Shown piece by piece: positions 14,673 to 26,675 of a DNA stretch of 64,000 nt (position 1 is the stretch's first letter; every line of letters starts with the position of its first letter). Source of the DNA: Diphasiastrum complanatum (lineage: Eukaryota; Streptophyta; Lycopodiopsida; Lycopodiales; Lycopodiaceae); NCBI GenBank assembly GCA_029204225.1, contig CM055096.1:64221370-64285369 (forward strand). Direction: 5' to 3'. The translations under genes were made by a program, and so were the position numbers. The notes under the pieces were generated by a model. The model was not told the origin of the DNA. It saw nothing but the letters and a program-made list of their open reading frames with translations, and did not search any database.

Positions 14673-15346
14673 AAGGTGTGCACCAACATGAGTTATTCAA
14701 TCCATCTCCTCGTCAGGATCTTTAAGGTCTAACAGAATTGTTTTAGCGGGTCCTTCAAAGGAGTGAGAACTTGGTGTAGGTTCCTGGTGTGCTATGGTAA
14801 CTGGATAACGACGTCATCCAAGGTGAAGTCTTTAAACTTTTGTGGGAGATCAAAGGGTGGTTCCACAAAGTTTTTGGAAATTTTGGAAATCATTTGAGTG
14901 GAGGTACTACTAGACGTGGAAGCTTGGTCTGATTGTTTGGTTTTTGTCTCTTTTCAATACTACATCGGTTGGAATGAGCACAGTCCACAGTGACTAGTGC
15001 TTGACCCCAATATATTATGTTCGTGGATCTCGTATAGGGGTCTTTTGGTTGGATTGGGACACTGTCTGATTCATCATAAGTCGTTGATGACCAATCATCA
15101 TAAACTTTAACGGGCTTGACATGGCCAGTTGAGTCAAAAGTGACTCGTTTGTCGTTATTGCCAAAGGTGATTTTGCTATGCTTCCAATCTTGGACAACGC
15201 ATGCCATCTGTAGCCAGGGTGTACGAAGAAGGAGTTTATAAGTATTTGCATCATCAGGTAAGTCTAAGATGACACAATCGACTACCAATTTGACATCTAA
15301 AATGCGAACATTGATATTCGATAAATGACCGGCAGGCTATAAGTTG

Positions 15347-15538
15347 TTAATCAGCCATGCAAAGTTTGTAGCGTGGTTGATCGAGGGTATGGAATCCCCA
15401 TGACTTTGCCAATGACAAAGCCATTATATCTACGTCTGATCCACTATCAAGGATAGCAGATACTACGGGATAGTCTTTATAGGACAGAGGCAAGGTGATG
15501 CTAGTCCCCTTAGCAACACCTATATTCAGCAGATTCAT
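15347..15538 (-). pseudogene. Gypsy aspartic protease remnant
   Basis: The segment VSAILDSGSDVDIMALSLA carries the DSG active-site triad and flanking hydrophobic residues of a retroviral-type pepsin-like protease, in the expected place between gag knuckles and reverse transcriptase. The frames before and after it are interrupted. Confidence 0.72.
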
Positions 15539-15802
15539 AGGAATCTGAGAAATTTTAGGTATCTCTTTTGTTTTCCGCTGGTCGTCAGGAATAGTAGGCA
15601 GCTAAAAACTACGATGGATATAGCATTGAAGCCCAGTGAAAGATTTTATCGTGCTATGGAATGGCATGGTGAGTTGAGCTTGCAGGAGGTCAGAAAATAC
15701 TTTAAGTCCCTATAGGGATTGCTCTTTTTCGGGGATTTGAGCAGATAACAGGTTTTCCGTATTTTCTTCCTCTCGCAAAAACTCATCTCTAAATTCATTG
15801 TA

Positions 15803-17630
15803 CTACCTTTGTTCCACTTTTGGGTCTGGGTAGTCTTTGGGTAATGTGAAAGCTGTCAAGTGGCTTCCGTGATGGTCAGCTGATTTGGCAATGTGTTGTT
15901 GTTGTTCTTGGTAGTGGCCCTGTGCTCTGTTAAGAACTCTAACAGGTTCGGATGATATGTGACATGCTGGAAGGATCTTGTTAGGTTGTTTAGGACGGTC
16001 TTTGAAACTGTGTCTACGAACACAGTCTAGACACTCTGCATGGTATTGGTTCTTAACTTCACAATCAACCATGAAGTGGCCAGTTTTGCCACAAATAAAA
16101 CAGTGGTTGCTCATTGGTCCTGTGGTAATAGCATAACCATCTTGGATGGCGAGTTGTGCTTGGCTTTATGAGATCATGGAATACTCATCCCGTTTGCACG
16201 AGCAAGAGTTGTCACTTGGATAAGGTTGAGAACTAGCATATGGGAATGTTGTATCGTGATTGTATGTGTGATCATAGGAGCTATCGACGAGATGTGTTTG
16301 TGCAGATTCTCGAGGATGTCTATGTTTTTGTGCTCCTTGATCATGTTGTCTCCTTGGAGGTGGACCTTGAGGTTCATGTCTAGACTGTCTGGGCAACTCT
16401 TGTATATGAGCTTGGTTGTTTCGTGGTGGGTAGTGCTGGTGTTGGTTTTGTGAAACAAACGGTTGTCGAGGAGGTTGATAATGGCCCCCTGACTGGTTGT
16501 GAGGCTGGTTTCTTGGGTTATAATAGCAATAGAGTGAGGTATGTCCCATAAAGTCGTAGATGTCACATTTGATCAATGCAGTATCGGGGACTGGTTGGTA
16601 TGATGGACACTCATTGCCAGTGTGTGCACCTAGACAGTGAGGGCACCAAGTATTCTCTCATCTATGATGGATTTGGCCAGTGGGTAACTGATCCGGCATC
16701 AAGCTCTGGATAGATTTCAGAGTATTTTGAAACTCTTTTGTGAGTTTTTCCATTTGTTGTTGGTGTTGCTGGTTAAGCAACTCCATTTGTGTTTTTCGTA
16801 ATTGTTCTCATGTTTTCTCATTTGTTCGAGCTTCTTGGACAGCGCGATGTACTCTCCGTTCACGTGGCTCATCGACATCTGATCCCTCGTCTTCTTCTCA
16901 AATGGCATCAGACATGGCTTGTTTCAATGATGTGTATTCATCATTGGATCGAAGTTCACGTCGTATCCATCGTGGGAGTCCAATGAGGAACCAAATGATG
17001 AGCATAGATTCAGTTGGTTATTCATGTACCTGACTTTTTAATCTTTTAAATCTTTCTATGTAGTCACTTACTTTCTCATCTTTTGTTATTTTGATGTTAC
17101 TCAATTTGACAAAAGGACTTTCGATCAAACAAAATGGCTTGAATCGTTTAATGAATGCTTCCTTCAAGAGTGACCAGTCTCGTTTATCTTTACGATCAAG
17201 GTTAAAAAACCATCCTCATGCTCGATCGATCATGGTCATCGAGAAGAGTTGAACCATGGCGTCTGGTGATGTCTCGCCATAGACATCACATGCATTCTCA
17301 AATATTTGAAGAAATCTTTGAGGATCAGTGTTGTTGTCATACTTGGGTAAATCTAACTTGGGAGTACATTTTTTCAGTACACGGAACATTATTTGCAAAA
17401 GCCCCATTTAAGTGAGCTTGTGCATGTGATGATTCGGCAGCATGAAAGTGTGGGCGATAGTATGGAGCTTCAAAATGCATGGATTCCCATCTGTCAAATA
17501 AGTTGGTTGAGGGCTCCTGGACTTGGGACTTCATCCTAGAATATCTATTGAATCGAGTCTGCTCAGTAGATGGAGAGACCATCTCTGGTGAATAGTCCTC
17601 TGTGAAATTCGGATCGTAAGGACGATCCAT
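15803..17630 (-). pseudogene. Gypsy gag remnant with zinc knuckles
   Basis: From 17630 downward: an N-terminal region, then the Retrotrans_gag core (LPKYDNNTDPQRFLQIFENA, later FVKLSNIKITKDEKVSDYI), then a Gln/His/Pro-rich linker. Three CCHC-type knuckles can be traced: CPHCLGAHTGNEC (~16620), CDIYDFMGHTSLYC (~16550, second Cys replaced by Tyr) and CFICGKTGHFMVDC (~16100). Stops interrupt the frame, for example TGA at 17213-17215 where Arg is expected. It would have formed the particle shell; it is now a pseudogene. Confidence 0.8.
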
Positions 17631-18139
17631 AGCAACTCTAGAGTATCGAAAGATTGAGTATATAGGTCATGGACTCTTGTGTAACTTTGGGTTTTTTTTT
17701 TTTTTTAAGAATATTAGACAAAGTCTAATAATGTGGGGTGTCCAAATGGCACAGTGTTTAAGGTCAGGGTTTTGCAAGAAACTGGTGTGAGAACTGTGGT
17801 AATTGACAGTTGATTGTTATCAAGTATCACAAATCCTTGATCAAGTGATACTTGATGGCGCATTAGAGGAGTTTTGAGCTCCAAAAAGACCCTTTAAGAA
17901 TTCGTGCAAGATGTAGTTTATATTATTGAAATATTATAACACTAATACATTTTACTTGCCATAACGTTTTAATCGTAGCTCAGAAGTATGTCATCTAACA
18001 TATCATTGGAAAGCCCTTGTTGAGCGCTTTCCAATGCACCAGACCCCACTAAATTCGGACTTATCACTAAAAGGTTATGCCATTTTTAGTGTGGCATTAA
18101 AATGTGGACTCAAAAGTTACGTTACGTAGATTTCAGATT
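17631..18139. other. Sequence upstream of the gypsy gag
   Basis: Would hold the 5' LTR and leader of the gypsy element; I could not recognise a primer-binding site. A T-tract lies at 17693-17706. Confidence 0.35.
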
Positions 18140-19663
18140 TCAATGTTTTGATTGGTCCATGTGTAAGAAAAAATTGAGAAAAAATATTAAAAAAATCTTT
18201 ACAAAGGGCCTTTTTGGATTTAGAACTCCTCTAATGATGTGCTTCGTTCTGGAATGAAACACTGGGTCTTTTGTCAGATGAATAGCGGAGGTGTTGTCCA
18301 TGTGTAGGATCAACGGTTCATCAGTGCTATGTCCTAGTCCATCTAGGAACTGCCTGAGCCATGTCAGCTCATTGGCCATTATGGCTGCAACAACATATTC
18401 TGCTCACAAGATGATTGGGCAGTTATTGTCTGCCTTCTGCTGATCCAAATAATAGTTGCATCGGCTGCTGTGGTGCATCCTCATGAGACGCTTTTACTAT
18501 CATCTTTCAGGGACGCCCAGCTTGCATCACTGTAGGATTCAGTCTTGAATTCTGCATCTCGACAATAGCATAGGCTGTAGTCCTTCGTGTTCTACAAGTA
18601 TTGCAGAATCCTCTTGGCGATCTTCCAGTGTGTTGGACCTGGATTGATATTGAATTGGCTCAATCTGAACACTACGTAAGCAATGTTTGGCTGCGTATTG
18701 TCTGCCAAGTACATCAAAGAACCAATAAGCCTTATGTAAGGCTTATGCTCCATTGCTTGCCATTCTGCTTCATCTCTGTCTCATCAAATCTGACATCTCT
18801 GACAATCTTTACTTCATTGGTTTGAGGCATGTATACTCTATAATATGCAGAATGTATATCATAGCCAACCAAGAATCCTTGCTCCACCTTTTCGTCCAGC
18901 TTCTTTCTCTTCTTGTCTAATATGTGTGTGTATGTTACACATTCGGAGATCCGAACATGAGCTAGATTGGGCTTGCTTCTCCACCATACCTCATGTGTGG
19001 GGGTAGTGTGAGCAACGCTCATCTTGCCTGTCCTGTTTTGCAGGTAGGCAGTTGTAGCTACTGCTTCAGCCCACAATGATCTTGATGCCTTGGAGTATGC
19101 CATCATTGATCTTGCAGCTTCCATGAGAGTCCTGTTCTTCCTCTCCACTACACCGTTGTGCTGTGGTGTATAGGTTGTTGCCTTCCTATGAAGAATACCA
19201 CAACTTTTACATAAGTCGGTAAAACGGTTGGAGATGTATTCTCCTCCCCTATCAGTCCTGATATGCTTGACTTTCCTTTCGGTCAACTTCTCAGCCCAGT
19301 TCACATATTTTGCAAACTTATCAAGAGCTTCAGACTTTTTGTGAATGAAATAGACAATGGCAGACTTACTATAATCATCAATAAAGGTGATGTAGTATCT
19401 TGATCCTCCGATAGACAGTACATCAAAGGGTCCGCAGATGTCTGAGTGTATTAGCTCCAAAAGTTTCGTCGCTCTAAAGCAATAATTTGTGAAAGGTGTA
19501 CGTGACATCTTCCCTTTGTTGCATGCACCCTACCGACATCGACAAGATTCGCATAATACTTGCTCTGCCAGAACCAGGAATTGTACGTAGAGTATACATC
19601 TTTATGGGACATTTCAACTATTATTGGAGGTTTGTCTTGAATTTTGCTAAGCTGGTTTGACAT
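18140..19663 (-). pseudogene. Ty1/copia integrase-RNase H deletion derivative
   Basis: From 19663 downward come the pre-integrase region, the integrase core (LIHSDICGP, FIDDYSKSAIVYF, TPQHNGVVERKNRT) and its C-terminal extension to ~18745. The frame then changes into PYIRLIGSLMYLA, the connection after the reverse transcriptase. The RT body, including YVDD, is missing and must have been deleted. The RNase H end (ELTWLRQFL, ILHMDNTSAIHL, HSRTKHI) closes the copy at 18140. No LTRs were identified. Confidence 0.82.
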
Positions 19664-19675
19664 ACCAAATGACTA

Positions 19676-19950
19676 TCCAACTAGAATGGACAACTGAAGC
19701 CACTGAGGCTTTTCACAAACTCAAGAAGGCCTTAGTCACTGGCACCAATCCTTCGTCCCCCTATCTGGACCATAGAATTATATGTCCATATAGATGCTTC
19801 TAAATACGCCATAGGGAGTGTTTCGGGGAGTACAAGAAGGATTACCCGATTTATTTTGCTAGTAGGCAGCTGATTTCCACGGAGATGAACTATATGACCC
19901 CACCGAACGAAAAGCGCTTGTTGGATTTCAATGCTCAGGCCTAAATTTAT
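19676..19950 (+). pseudogene. Ty3/gypsy RNase H fragment (plus strand)
   Basis: In two plus-strand frames one reads WTTEATEAFHKLKKALV, then DYPIYFASRQLISTEMNYM, which are the junction of RT and RNase H of gypsy polymerases. It is short, frameshifted and opposite in orientation to the neighbouring copia remnant, so it is a separate insertion scrap. Confidence 0.75.
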
Positions 19951-20074
19951 TCGATAATGAGCATCCTGAAAGCTGTATATACTTATACCAGAAAACCAAG
20001 AACAAAAAAACAAAAACAAAAAAAGAGACTCGAAGTTTTAAGCAGAAGATCAAAATCTAAAATCAGAATTTTTC

Positions 20075-20240
20075 GATATCGGATCGACTCAAAAAATTCG
20101 TAAGTTTTTTATATAGGATCGACTCGTATTTTTAGAATTCTCAATATTGGATCGACTTGACTCGACTAGTATTTTTGGAATTTCTCAATACCAGATCGAC
20201 TCGACTCGAGTCGTAATTTTTCAAGTCAGTCCCGTAATTT
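20075..20240 (+). repeat. Degenerate GGATCGACTC tandem repeat
   Basis: Four imperfect units of 34-42 bp, each with GGATCGACTC (GACTCG) followed by TATTTTTNGAATTCTCAATA. No coding frame. Confidence 0.6.
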
Positions 20241-20394
20241 CTTGAGTCATTGTATATTTTCAATACATGGTATTTTTCGATTTTGTCAACCAGAAATCTG
20301 ACCCACATCATGACGTTGACAGTCCACCTACTCTCTACATAGTCAACCTACTCTGTAAATACGAATTCTGGATCGAAGTCAGGATCGAATTCTT

Positions 20395-20445
20395 CATCAT
20401 TCCAGCCAATGTAAAAACTATTTAGCAAATATTGTAAGAGGACTG
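20395..20445 (+). mobile_element. Left stub of the older plus-strand copia
   Basis: The last bases read in frame as SKYCKRTG up to the insertion point and continue at 26676 as HLIKDC, rebuilding one retroviral zinc knuckle (first Cys codon changed to Ser). This shows where the younger copia landed. Confidence 0.65.
20441..20445. repeat. Target site duplication GACTG (left)
   Basis: The same five bases occur at 26671-26675, immediately outside the other LTR, the normal length for copia integration. Confidence 0.88.
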
Positions 20446-21701
20446 TGTGGGAGCAGACATTGATATCACTCTATGGACAGAAATAGATATCAGCTCTGAT
20501 ACCACTTCTATGGGAAGAAAAACAAGAAAATTGTTATAATCGGGACCGTGAATTACTGGGAGAATGGAGTTACGAGCAGTTCTTTGTGTGTGAAATCAGA
20601 TTATCAGTGTAGGAGCCATAGACTACAATGAAAGAGAGATTGCAAAAGGAATTAGGCGTCTGAGACAACCATGCAATCCTCTAATACTGATAACCTGATA
20701 TGAAAAGAATGTAGAATCAATTTAGGCATCAGAGACAGCCATACAATTCTCTTCTTAATAATGTTTGTGTGAGAGGAGTGAGAGTTATCATTCAACAAGA
20801 ATGCAAAGGTGTAGAACAATAGTGAATCTGTATAATACAACGATCAGACCACAATACAATTAAGCTAACAAGCGTGTGACTCTACTAACAAATTCAAGAC
20901 AATTGCTAAGGTTCTAAAATATCTCTCTCTATGATCACTAACTCTAAAGAGTCAGCTACTGATCTGCAACTCTATCCTTTGAGCCATGGGAAGAGGGGTG
21001 AGTGGTTGACAACTGGGGGGCGTGATGTTCTCTGCTATCTGACCTGACGTATCATAATCTTCTCTCTCTATGTACAATCGCTCAATCACATGTATATATA
21101 TCAATTGGAAAAATATTGTACTAACTTAACTTTACAATTACAAGATTGATAACAGTTGTTAAACTGATCAGTGGTTCAGTTCATTGATGGAGCGTGAAGG
21201 CTTTCTGGTCTGATAGCAAAAATCTGTGTATTTTAACAGACTGGAAATGTGACACTCCTTGGCCTTTTGGTCGTTGCCTTTACCTGAGGGCATCCTTCAG
21301 GATTTGTAAGACACCTTCGGCGTTTGAGACACTTTCGAAATTTGGAAGACACCTTCGACGTTTGTAGGACATCACCTTTGATTTGTAGAACAGCTTCGGC
21401 CTATTGTAGGGCGTGTCGTCTTTTTTCACCTGTTGAAAACTGCATGCAAATATGCAATGTCGGGTTTTTCCTCAATTTTTGCTTGTGTAGAAGACCCATG
21501 TAAAACTTGCATTGTTGCATGTCAGAAAACTCAGTGTAAAAACAGTGTTGAGTTTTTCGCATCTTTTGGTTGTGCAAAAAATGCGAGTAAAAACCAGATT
21601 ATAGCGACAATTCATTTTCTACAGGTTACATTTGAGAGAGGAAAATTTAGAGAAGGAAAGAGGGTTGTTGTTATGAGTAGGAGTTAGATTAAACTCCAAC
21701 A
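20446..21701 (-). repeat. 3' LTR of the copia element
   Basis: About 1.26 kb direct repeat of 25413-26670, beginning TGTTGGAG and ending CTCCCACA on the minus strand. It carries an internal TGGTATCAGAGC (20504-20493) 48 bases before its end. Confidence 0.92.
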
Positions 21702-21712
21702 CTCCCCCTTAA
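21702..21712 (-). promoter_or_regulatory. Polypurine tract
   Basis: TTAAGGGGGAG immediately before TGTTGGAG of the 3' LTR on the minus strand, the normal plus-strand priming site of copia elements. Confidence 0.88.
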
Positions 21713-22416
21713 GCTAATTGATATGAATCTGATCTGCAATTGAGATTTAACATACCTACTAAAGTAGAATATTTATCTCTAGATAATGGCTTTGTCAAAA
21801 TATCAGCCAACATACTGTTTGTATGACAATAATTTAGTACAACATCTTGACTCTGAACTTTCTCTCTAAGAAAATGGAATTGAACTTCTATATGCTTAGT
21901 TCTATTATGAGTTCGTGGGTTCAGAGAAAGAGCTATGCAGCGTTGATTGTCGCATTAGAGTATTGTTGGACTGATCTGTGTGAATTGTAGATCCTGCAGC
22001 AGCCTCCTTAACCAGATTATTTCCTTCACTGCTGATGTAGCTACAACATATTCGGATTCTATGGAGGACAGAGAAATGAATTTCTGCTTTCTGCTATTCC
22101 ATGAAATGGGTCCTCTTGCGAGAAAACAAATGTAGCCTGATGATGTGGATTTTCTGGTATCCACGTCTCCTACCCAATCTGAATCTGAATAAGTGGTCAA
22201 TGTGAGTGCAACTTCTATATTGCCATTATAGCTCAAAGCATAGTGCTTTGTAGCTTGAATGTACCTCAGTACTCTTTGCAGAGCTTTCCAGTGTTGTAGG
22301 CCTAGATTGGACATGTACTGAGACAATGTGCTTACTGCATATGCTAGATCAGATCGTGTGCAGATCATCGAATACATAATAGATCCTATGACAGACTGAT
22401 AAGGATACCTGCACAT
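21713..22416 (-). pseudogene. Copia RNase H remnant
   Basis: The frame from 22416 has SVIGSIMYSMICTRSDLAYA, YSDSDWVGDVDTRKSTSGY-like sequence, and ISLSSIESEYVVATSAVKE. After a stop near 21955 the tail NRTKHIEVQFHFLREKV and LADILTKPL runs up to the polypurine tract. Confidence 0.85.
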
Positions 22417-22443
22417 TTCTTGCTGATCTGCTTGAGTTTTGGG

Positions 22444-23220
22444 TCACATGTCTTTGCACAGCTTAGCTCTTGGATTCATAGGTGCGTCTATGGGCTTGCA
22501 GTCCTCCATGCCATATCTGCGAAGTACATTAGTCAAGTAGGATTCTTGGCTTATAGCTATCCTTCTGCTTGCGCGATCTCTGCTGATCTCCATACCAAGA
22601 AAGTAATGGACTGGGCCTAAATCAGTCATCTCAAACTCTGATGAAGGCAGAGATTTGGTTTCCTGTAATAACTGATTTGAATTGCTGATAATTGAAGAAT
22701 CATCAACGTATAATGCTATTATGACATAGCTTGACCCTTTCCGCCTGAGATATACATTGCAGTATACATAAAGTAATATTGTGCTGCAACAAGAGGTGAT
22801 TAATTCTGTCATACCAGGTCCTGGGAGCTTGCTTAAGACCATATAAAGCCTTATGCAATTTACATACCAGATGCTCCTTGCCTTGAAGGACGTAACCTTC
22901 TGGTTGATAGATGAATATATCTTCTTATATAAATCCGTGTAAGAATGTCGTTTGGACATCCATCTGGTGAATGTCCAAATCTTCTACAGTAGCTATAGCC
23001 AATAACATACGAATAGACTGATGCTTTACCACTGGACTAAAGGTCTCAGTGTAGTCTATCCCATATACTTGTTCAAAGCCTTTAACCATCAGTCTAGCTT
23101 TCCATTTGGATATGGATCCATCTGGCTTAAGCTTTAGCTTAAAGATCCACTTGGAGTCAATTGGTTTTACACCAGTAGGAGGATTGACAAGACTTCAGGT
23201 CTTGTTCTTCATTAGAGACT
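22444..23220 (-). pseudogene. Copia reverse transcriptase remnant
   Basis: An upstream frame (23200-22960) reads [20 protein letters not shown] and on to [10 protein letters not shown]. The frame 22959-22444 has the catalytic IALYVDDSSIIS and GPVHYFLGMEISRD. Frame changes and stops separate the parts, so no enzyme is made. Confidence 0.86.
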
Positions 23221-23879
23221 GATACTCATCATCCATGGCAGCCTTCCAATTGTCTGCATCAAACATTTACAGAGCTTCTGCAACTGTGGCAAGTTCATCA
23301 TGACTGATGAACGCCTGAGGGACAAAACGATCAGGTTGTTGTCGTTGTCTTGCAGACCTTCGAGCTGCATGTGCTTGAGTGGATGATTCTCCTTGGTAAA
23401 TGACTGGGATCGTAGCATCTTGTGGTTGAACAATCATGGGTCTGGGCCCATCGATGGTAAGCGGAGCTCTTGGGACAAACTCCTTTGTCTGAACAGTCGT
23501 AGGTCGTTGCCTAACGATGGACGGTGGAGTTGTTGTAACATACTCTTGCATCGGCTGCTTCTGCTTAAAATCGTGATAATTGTCTTCAAGAAAGGCAACA
23601 TTACGGCTGACTGAGATCTGACTTGAATCAACATCATAGATGCGATATGCTTTATGCGATGCTGAGTAGCCGATGAAGATGTTCTTACAAGTTACAGCCT
23701 ACTGGGTCCAGTTTCTTCCTCAGATCAGATGGCACTTGTGCATAGTAGAGACATCCAAAAACACGTAGATGTTTCAAGCTTGGTTTGTATCTGTAGTAGC
23801 CTTCAAACGGTGTCTTTGAATCAACTACTTTAATGTTGGAGTAGTTCTGCAGATAGCAGGCCGTAGAGATTGCTTATGT

Positions 23880-24430
23880 CTAGAATGTTTGAGGTAAATG
23901 GGCGTTGGCTGTCATGGATCGTGCAGCTTCCAACAGTGTGCGGTTCTTCTGCTCAGCTACTCCATTTTGTTGAGGAGTGTAGCTTGTAGTAAACTGGTGG
24001 TGCACACCACATGACGACAGATAGTCCTTCATCTCATTTGATAGGTACTCTCCCCCTGAATCAGACCGTAGGGCCTTGATTTTATGGCCAGTGATTCTCA
24101 ACATATTGCTTGAATTCTTTGAAGCAATTGAATGCTTCTGACTTGTTCTTAATGAACATTACACTGGTAAAATGGAGGTAGTCATCAATGAATGTAATAA
24201 AATATAGAGCTTTACCCAAGGAAGGTACGCTCATAGGACCACATAAGTCACTGTGTATCAGTGACAGAATGGACTTGGCTCTTCTGGGATGTCCTCTTGA
24301 AAATATGGCTCTAGGTTGTTTGCCTAGTAAGCAACTTTCACAGACATATTGATTAGTTGTAGTAATAGCATTTATATTCATGTCTTTGACCATTTTGTTA
24401 TGATGCATATACAAGATTGAACGCATGTTT
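23880..24430 (-). pseudogene. Copia integrase remnant
   Basis: The pre-integrase segment (CESCLLGKQPRAIF) leads into the core HSDLCGP, TFIDDYLHF and TPQQNGVAEQKNRTLLEA. All three acidic residues are present. The two overlapping frames at 24082-24104 show a single-base frameshift inside the core. A linker with Pro/Thr-rich sequence (23551-23267) follows. Confidence 0.85.
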
Positions 24431-24824
24431 AAATGTCCTAATCTCTGATGCCATAAATTAGCATCTAAGAGTTGCCTTGCTGCTGCTGCTGCATCTTCTT
24501 CCTAGCTTCATTATGCTTGAGGATGCGATAGTCCTTGATTCATGGTTTGTTCTTTTGCAATACCTGCAAAATAGCTTGGTCTTGGATGATGATTGGATGT
24601 GTTGTTGTTGTTGTGGTTGCGAACCTGCTGGTTGTTTTGCCTTTGTCTTCTTGTCCTTGAAACTTTTCTTCTTCTTGGACTGCTACTTGGTTGAGTAGAG
24701 TGCCATGGTTTTGGTACTCGTTGATGTGGACAAGCTTTTCCTCCTTACTTCTTCCTGCAACAAGCTTGCTGTCAGTTTTTGTAGAGACAGCGCAAGAGTG
24801 TTGCTTAGAAGCAACACTAAATTG

Positions 24825-25409
24825 TCATAGGCCCGATGGAAGACTGGCAAGAAGAGACATGGTAGAGTCTTCTTCTGATGTAGGTGATCTTATTGCAGCC
24901 AGTTGGTTTAGCAACTGTTTGAACTCGTTCATATGGTCGCTTACTGAGGTGCCTTCACTCATTCTGAGTGTCAGCATCTTCTTCCTCAGGAAGAGGCGAG
25001 TGGACACATCTGAGGTCTCGTAGATGCTTGTAAGGATATCTCACTCTTCTTTGGAAGTGGTGTTGTTTGACACGTGAGTAATCTGAGTGTCTTTTTTATT
25101 TAGGGATACAATTGCAAGTGCTTTGCCATCTTTTGCTTCCCATGTTGGAAGCAATTTAGGTTTTACCGGCTTGGGTATTGAACCATTTACATACCCCCAC
25201 AGCTCTTTCTCAATCAGGATCATCCTCATCTTGAACTTCCACATGTGGAAGTCATCTCTGTTGACTTTGTTGATCAAGCGGATCTCTGAGGTTGAACCTT
25301 CCTTAGCGATCGAGTAGCAGAGATGAAACACAAACAGAAAGAACAACTCTATAGAGTTAGAATAAATCCTGGACTCTAGTAAATCAATGAACCTTGGCTC
25401 TGATACCAC
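24825..25409 (-). pseudogene. Copia gag remnant
   Basis: The first frame has FHMWKFKMRMILIEKELWGY (Gag N-terminal region) and ends in a stop at 25041. The next, from 25007, has SEGTSVSDHMNEFKQLLNQL and SLLASLPSGL (UBN2). The Gln-rich stretch that follows (24480-24700) is where the zinc knuckle should be, but I could not trace an intact one. Confidence 0.82.
25398..25409 (-). promoter_or_regulatory. Primer-binding site (tRNA-iMet type)
   Basis: TGGTATCAGAGC followed by CAAGG, three bases after the 5' LTR end on the minus strand; this is the standard plant copia primer site. Confidence 0.93.
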
Positions 25410-25412
25410 TTA

Positions 25413-26670
25413 TGTAGGAGCAGACATTGATATCACTCTATGGGCAGAAATAGATATCAGCTCTGATACCACTTCTATTGGAAGAAAAACAAAAAAATTG
25501 TTATAACTAGGACCGTGGATTACTTGGAGAATGGAGTTACGAGCAGTTCTTTGTGTGTGAAATCAAATTATTAGTGTAGAAGTCATAGACTGCCGTGAAA
25601 GAGAGATTGAAAAAAATTAGACATCTAAGATAGCCATACAATACTCTAATACTGATAACCTGATATGAAGAGAATGTAGAATTAATTCATGTGTCAGAAA
25701 GAGCCATACAATTCTCTTCTTAATAATGTTTGTGTGAGAGGAACGAGAGTTATCATTCAACAAGAATACAAATGTGTAGAACAATAGCAAATATGTATAT
25801 TGAAGTTGTAAATACAACGATCAGACCACAATACAATTGCGCCGATAAGCGCATGATCCTACTAACAGATTCAAGACAATTGCTAAGGTTCTAAAATAGT
25901 TCTCTCTCTATCTCTATGATCACTAACTCTTAGGAGTCAGCTATTGATAAAAGGCGTTCTCCACTATCTGACCTTACGTATCATGATCCTCTCTCTCTCT
26001 CTCTGTACAATCGCTCAATCACATGTATATATATCAGCTGGAAAAATCTTGTACTAACTTAACTTTACAATTATAAGATTAATAACAACTGTTAAACTGA
26101 TCAGTGGATCAGTTCGTTGATGGAGCGTAAAGGCTTTCTGGTCTGATAGTGAAAATTTGTGTATTTTGGCAGACTGGAAATGCGACACTCCTTGGCCTTT
26201 TGGCCATTGCCTTTACCTGAGGGCATCCTTCAGGATTTGTAAGACACATTTGGCGTTTGGAAGACACATTCGGTATTTGAGACACCTTCGGAGTTTGGAA
26301 GACACCTTCAGCGTTTGGAAGACACCTTCAACATTTGTAGGATATCACGTTTGATTGTAGGACAGCTTCGGCCTATTGTAGGACAAGTGTCGCCTTTTTC
26401 GCCTATTGAAAACTGCATGCAAATATGCAGTGTCAGATTTTTTCTCAATTTTTGCCCCTGTAAAAACCCATGTAAAACCTGCATTGTCATCTGTCAGAAA
26501 ACTCAGTGTAAAAACACAGTGTCAAGCTTTCTGCATTTTTCGACTGTGCGAACGAGTAAAAACCAGATTATAGCAATAGTTCATTTTTTGCAGGTTACAT
26601 TTGAGAGAGTAAAATTTAGAGAAGGAAGGAGAGTTGTTCGAATGAGTAGGAATTAGATTAAACTCCAACA
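25413..26670 (-). repeat. 5' LTR of the copia element
   Basis: Begins TGTTGGAG at 26670 and ends CTCCTACA at 25413 on the minus strand. Differs from the other LTR by many substitutions and small indels, so the insertion is not recent. It carries an internal primer-site copy at 25471-25460. Confidence 0.92.
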
Positions 26671-26675
26671 GACTG
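26671..26675. repeat. Target site duplication GACTG (right)
   Basis: Pairs with 20441-20445. Confidence 0.88.

Larger units (their letters stand above)
11944..17630 (-). mobile_element. Decayed Ty3/gypsy retrotransposon, Tat/Athila-like
   Basis: Gag, protease, reverse transcriptase, RNase H and integrase remnants follow one another in normal gypsy order on the minus strand. The integrase C-terminal part has the GPYVI...GAVQL...VNGG pattern of the non-chromodomain Tat/Athila group. The frame is broken in several places, so the element is inactive. I could not define LTRs, primer site or target duplication; 17640-18139 and 11100-11940 are where they would be expected. Confidence 0.85.
20446..26670 (-). 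mobile_element. Ty1/copia element with both LTRs and target duplication
   Basis: A complete but decayed 6.2 kb element on the minus strand. It has direct LTRs at 20446-21701 and 25413-26670 (TG...CA ends), a primer-binding site at 25409-25398, a polypurine tract next to the 3' LTR, and gag, integrase, reverse transcriptase and RNase H remnants in copia order. It sits inside an older copia (plus strand) with GACTG on both sides. Every coding block has stops or frameshifts, so it cannot move on its own. Confidence 0.93.
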
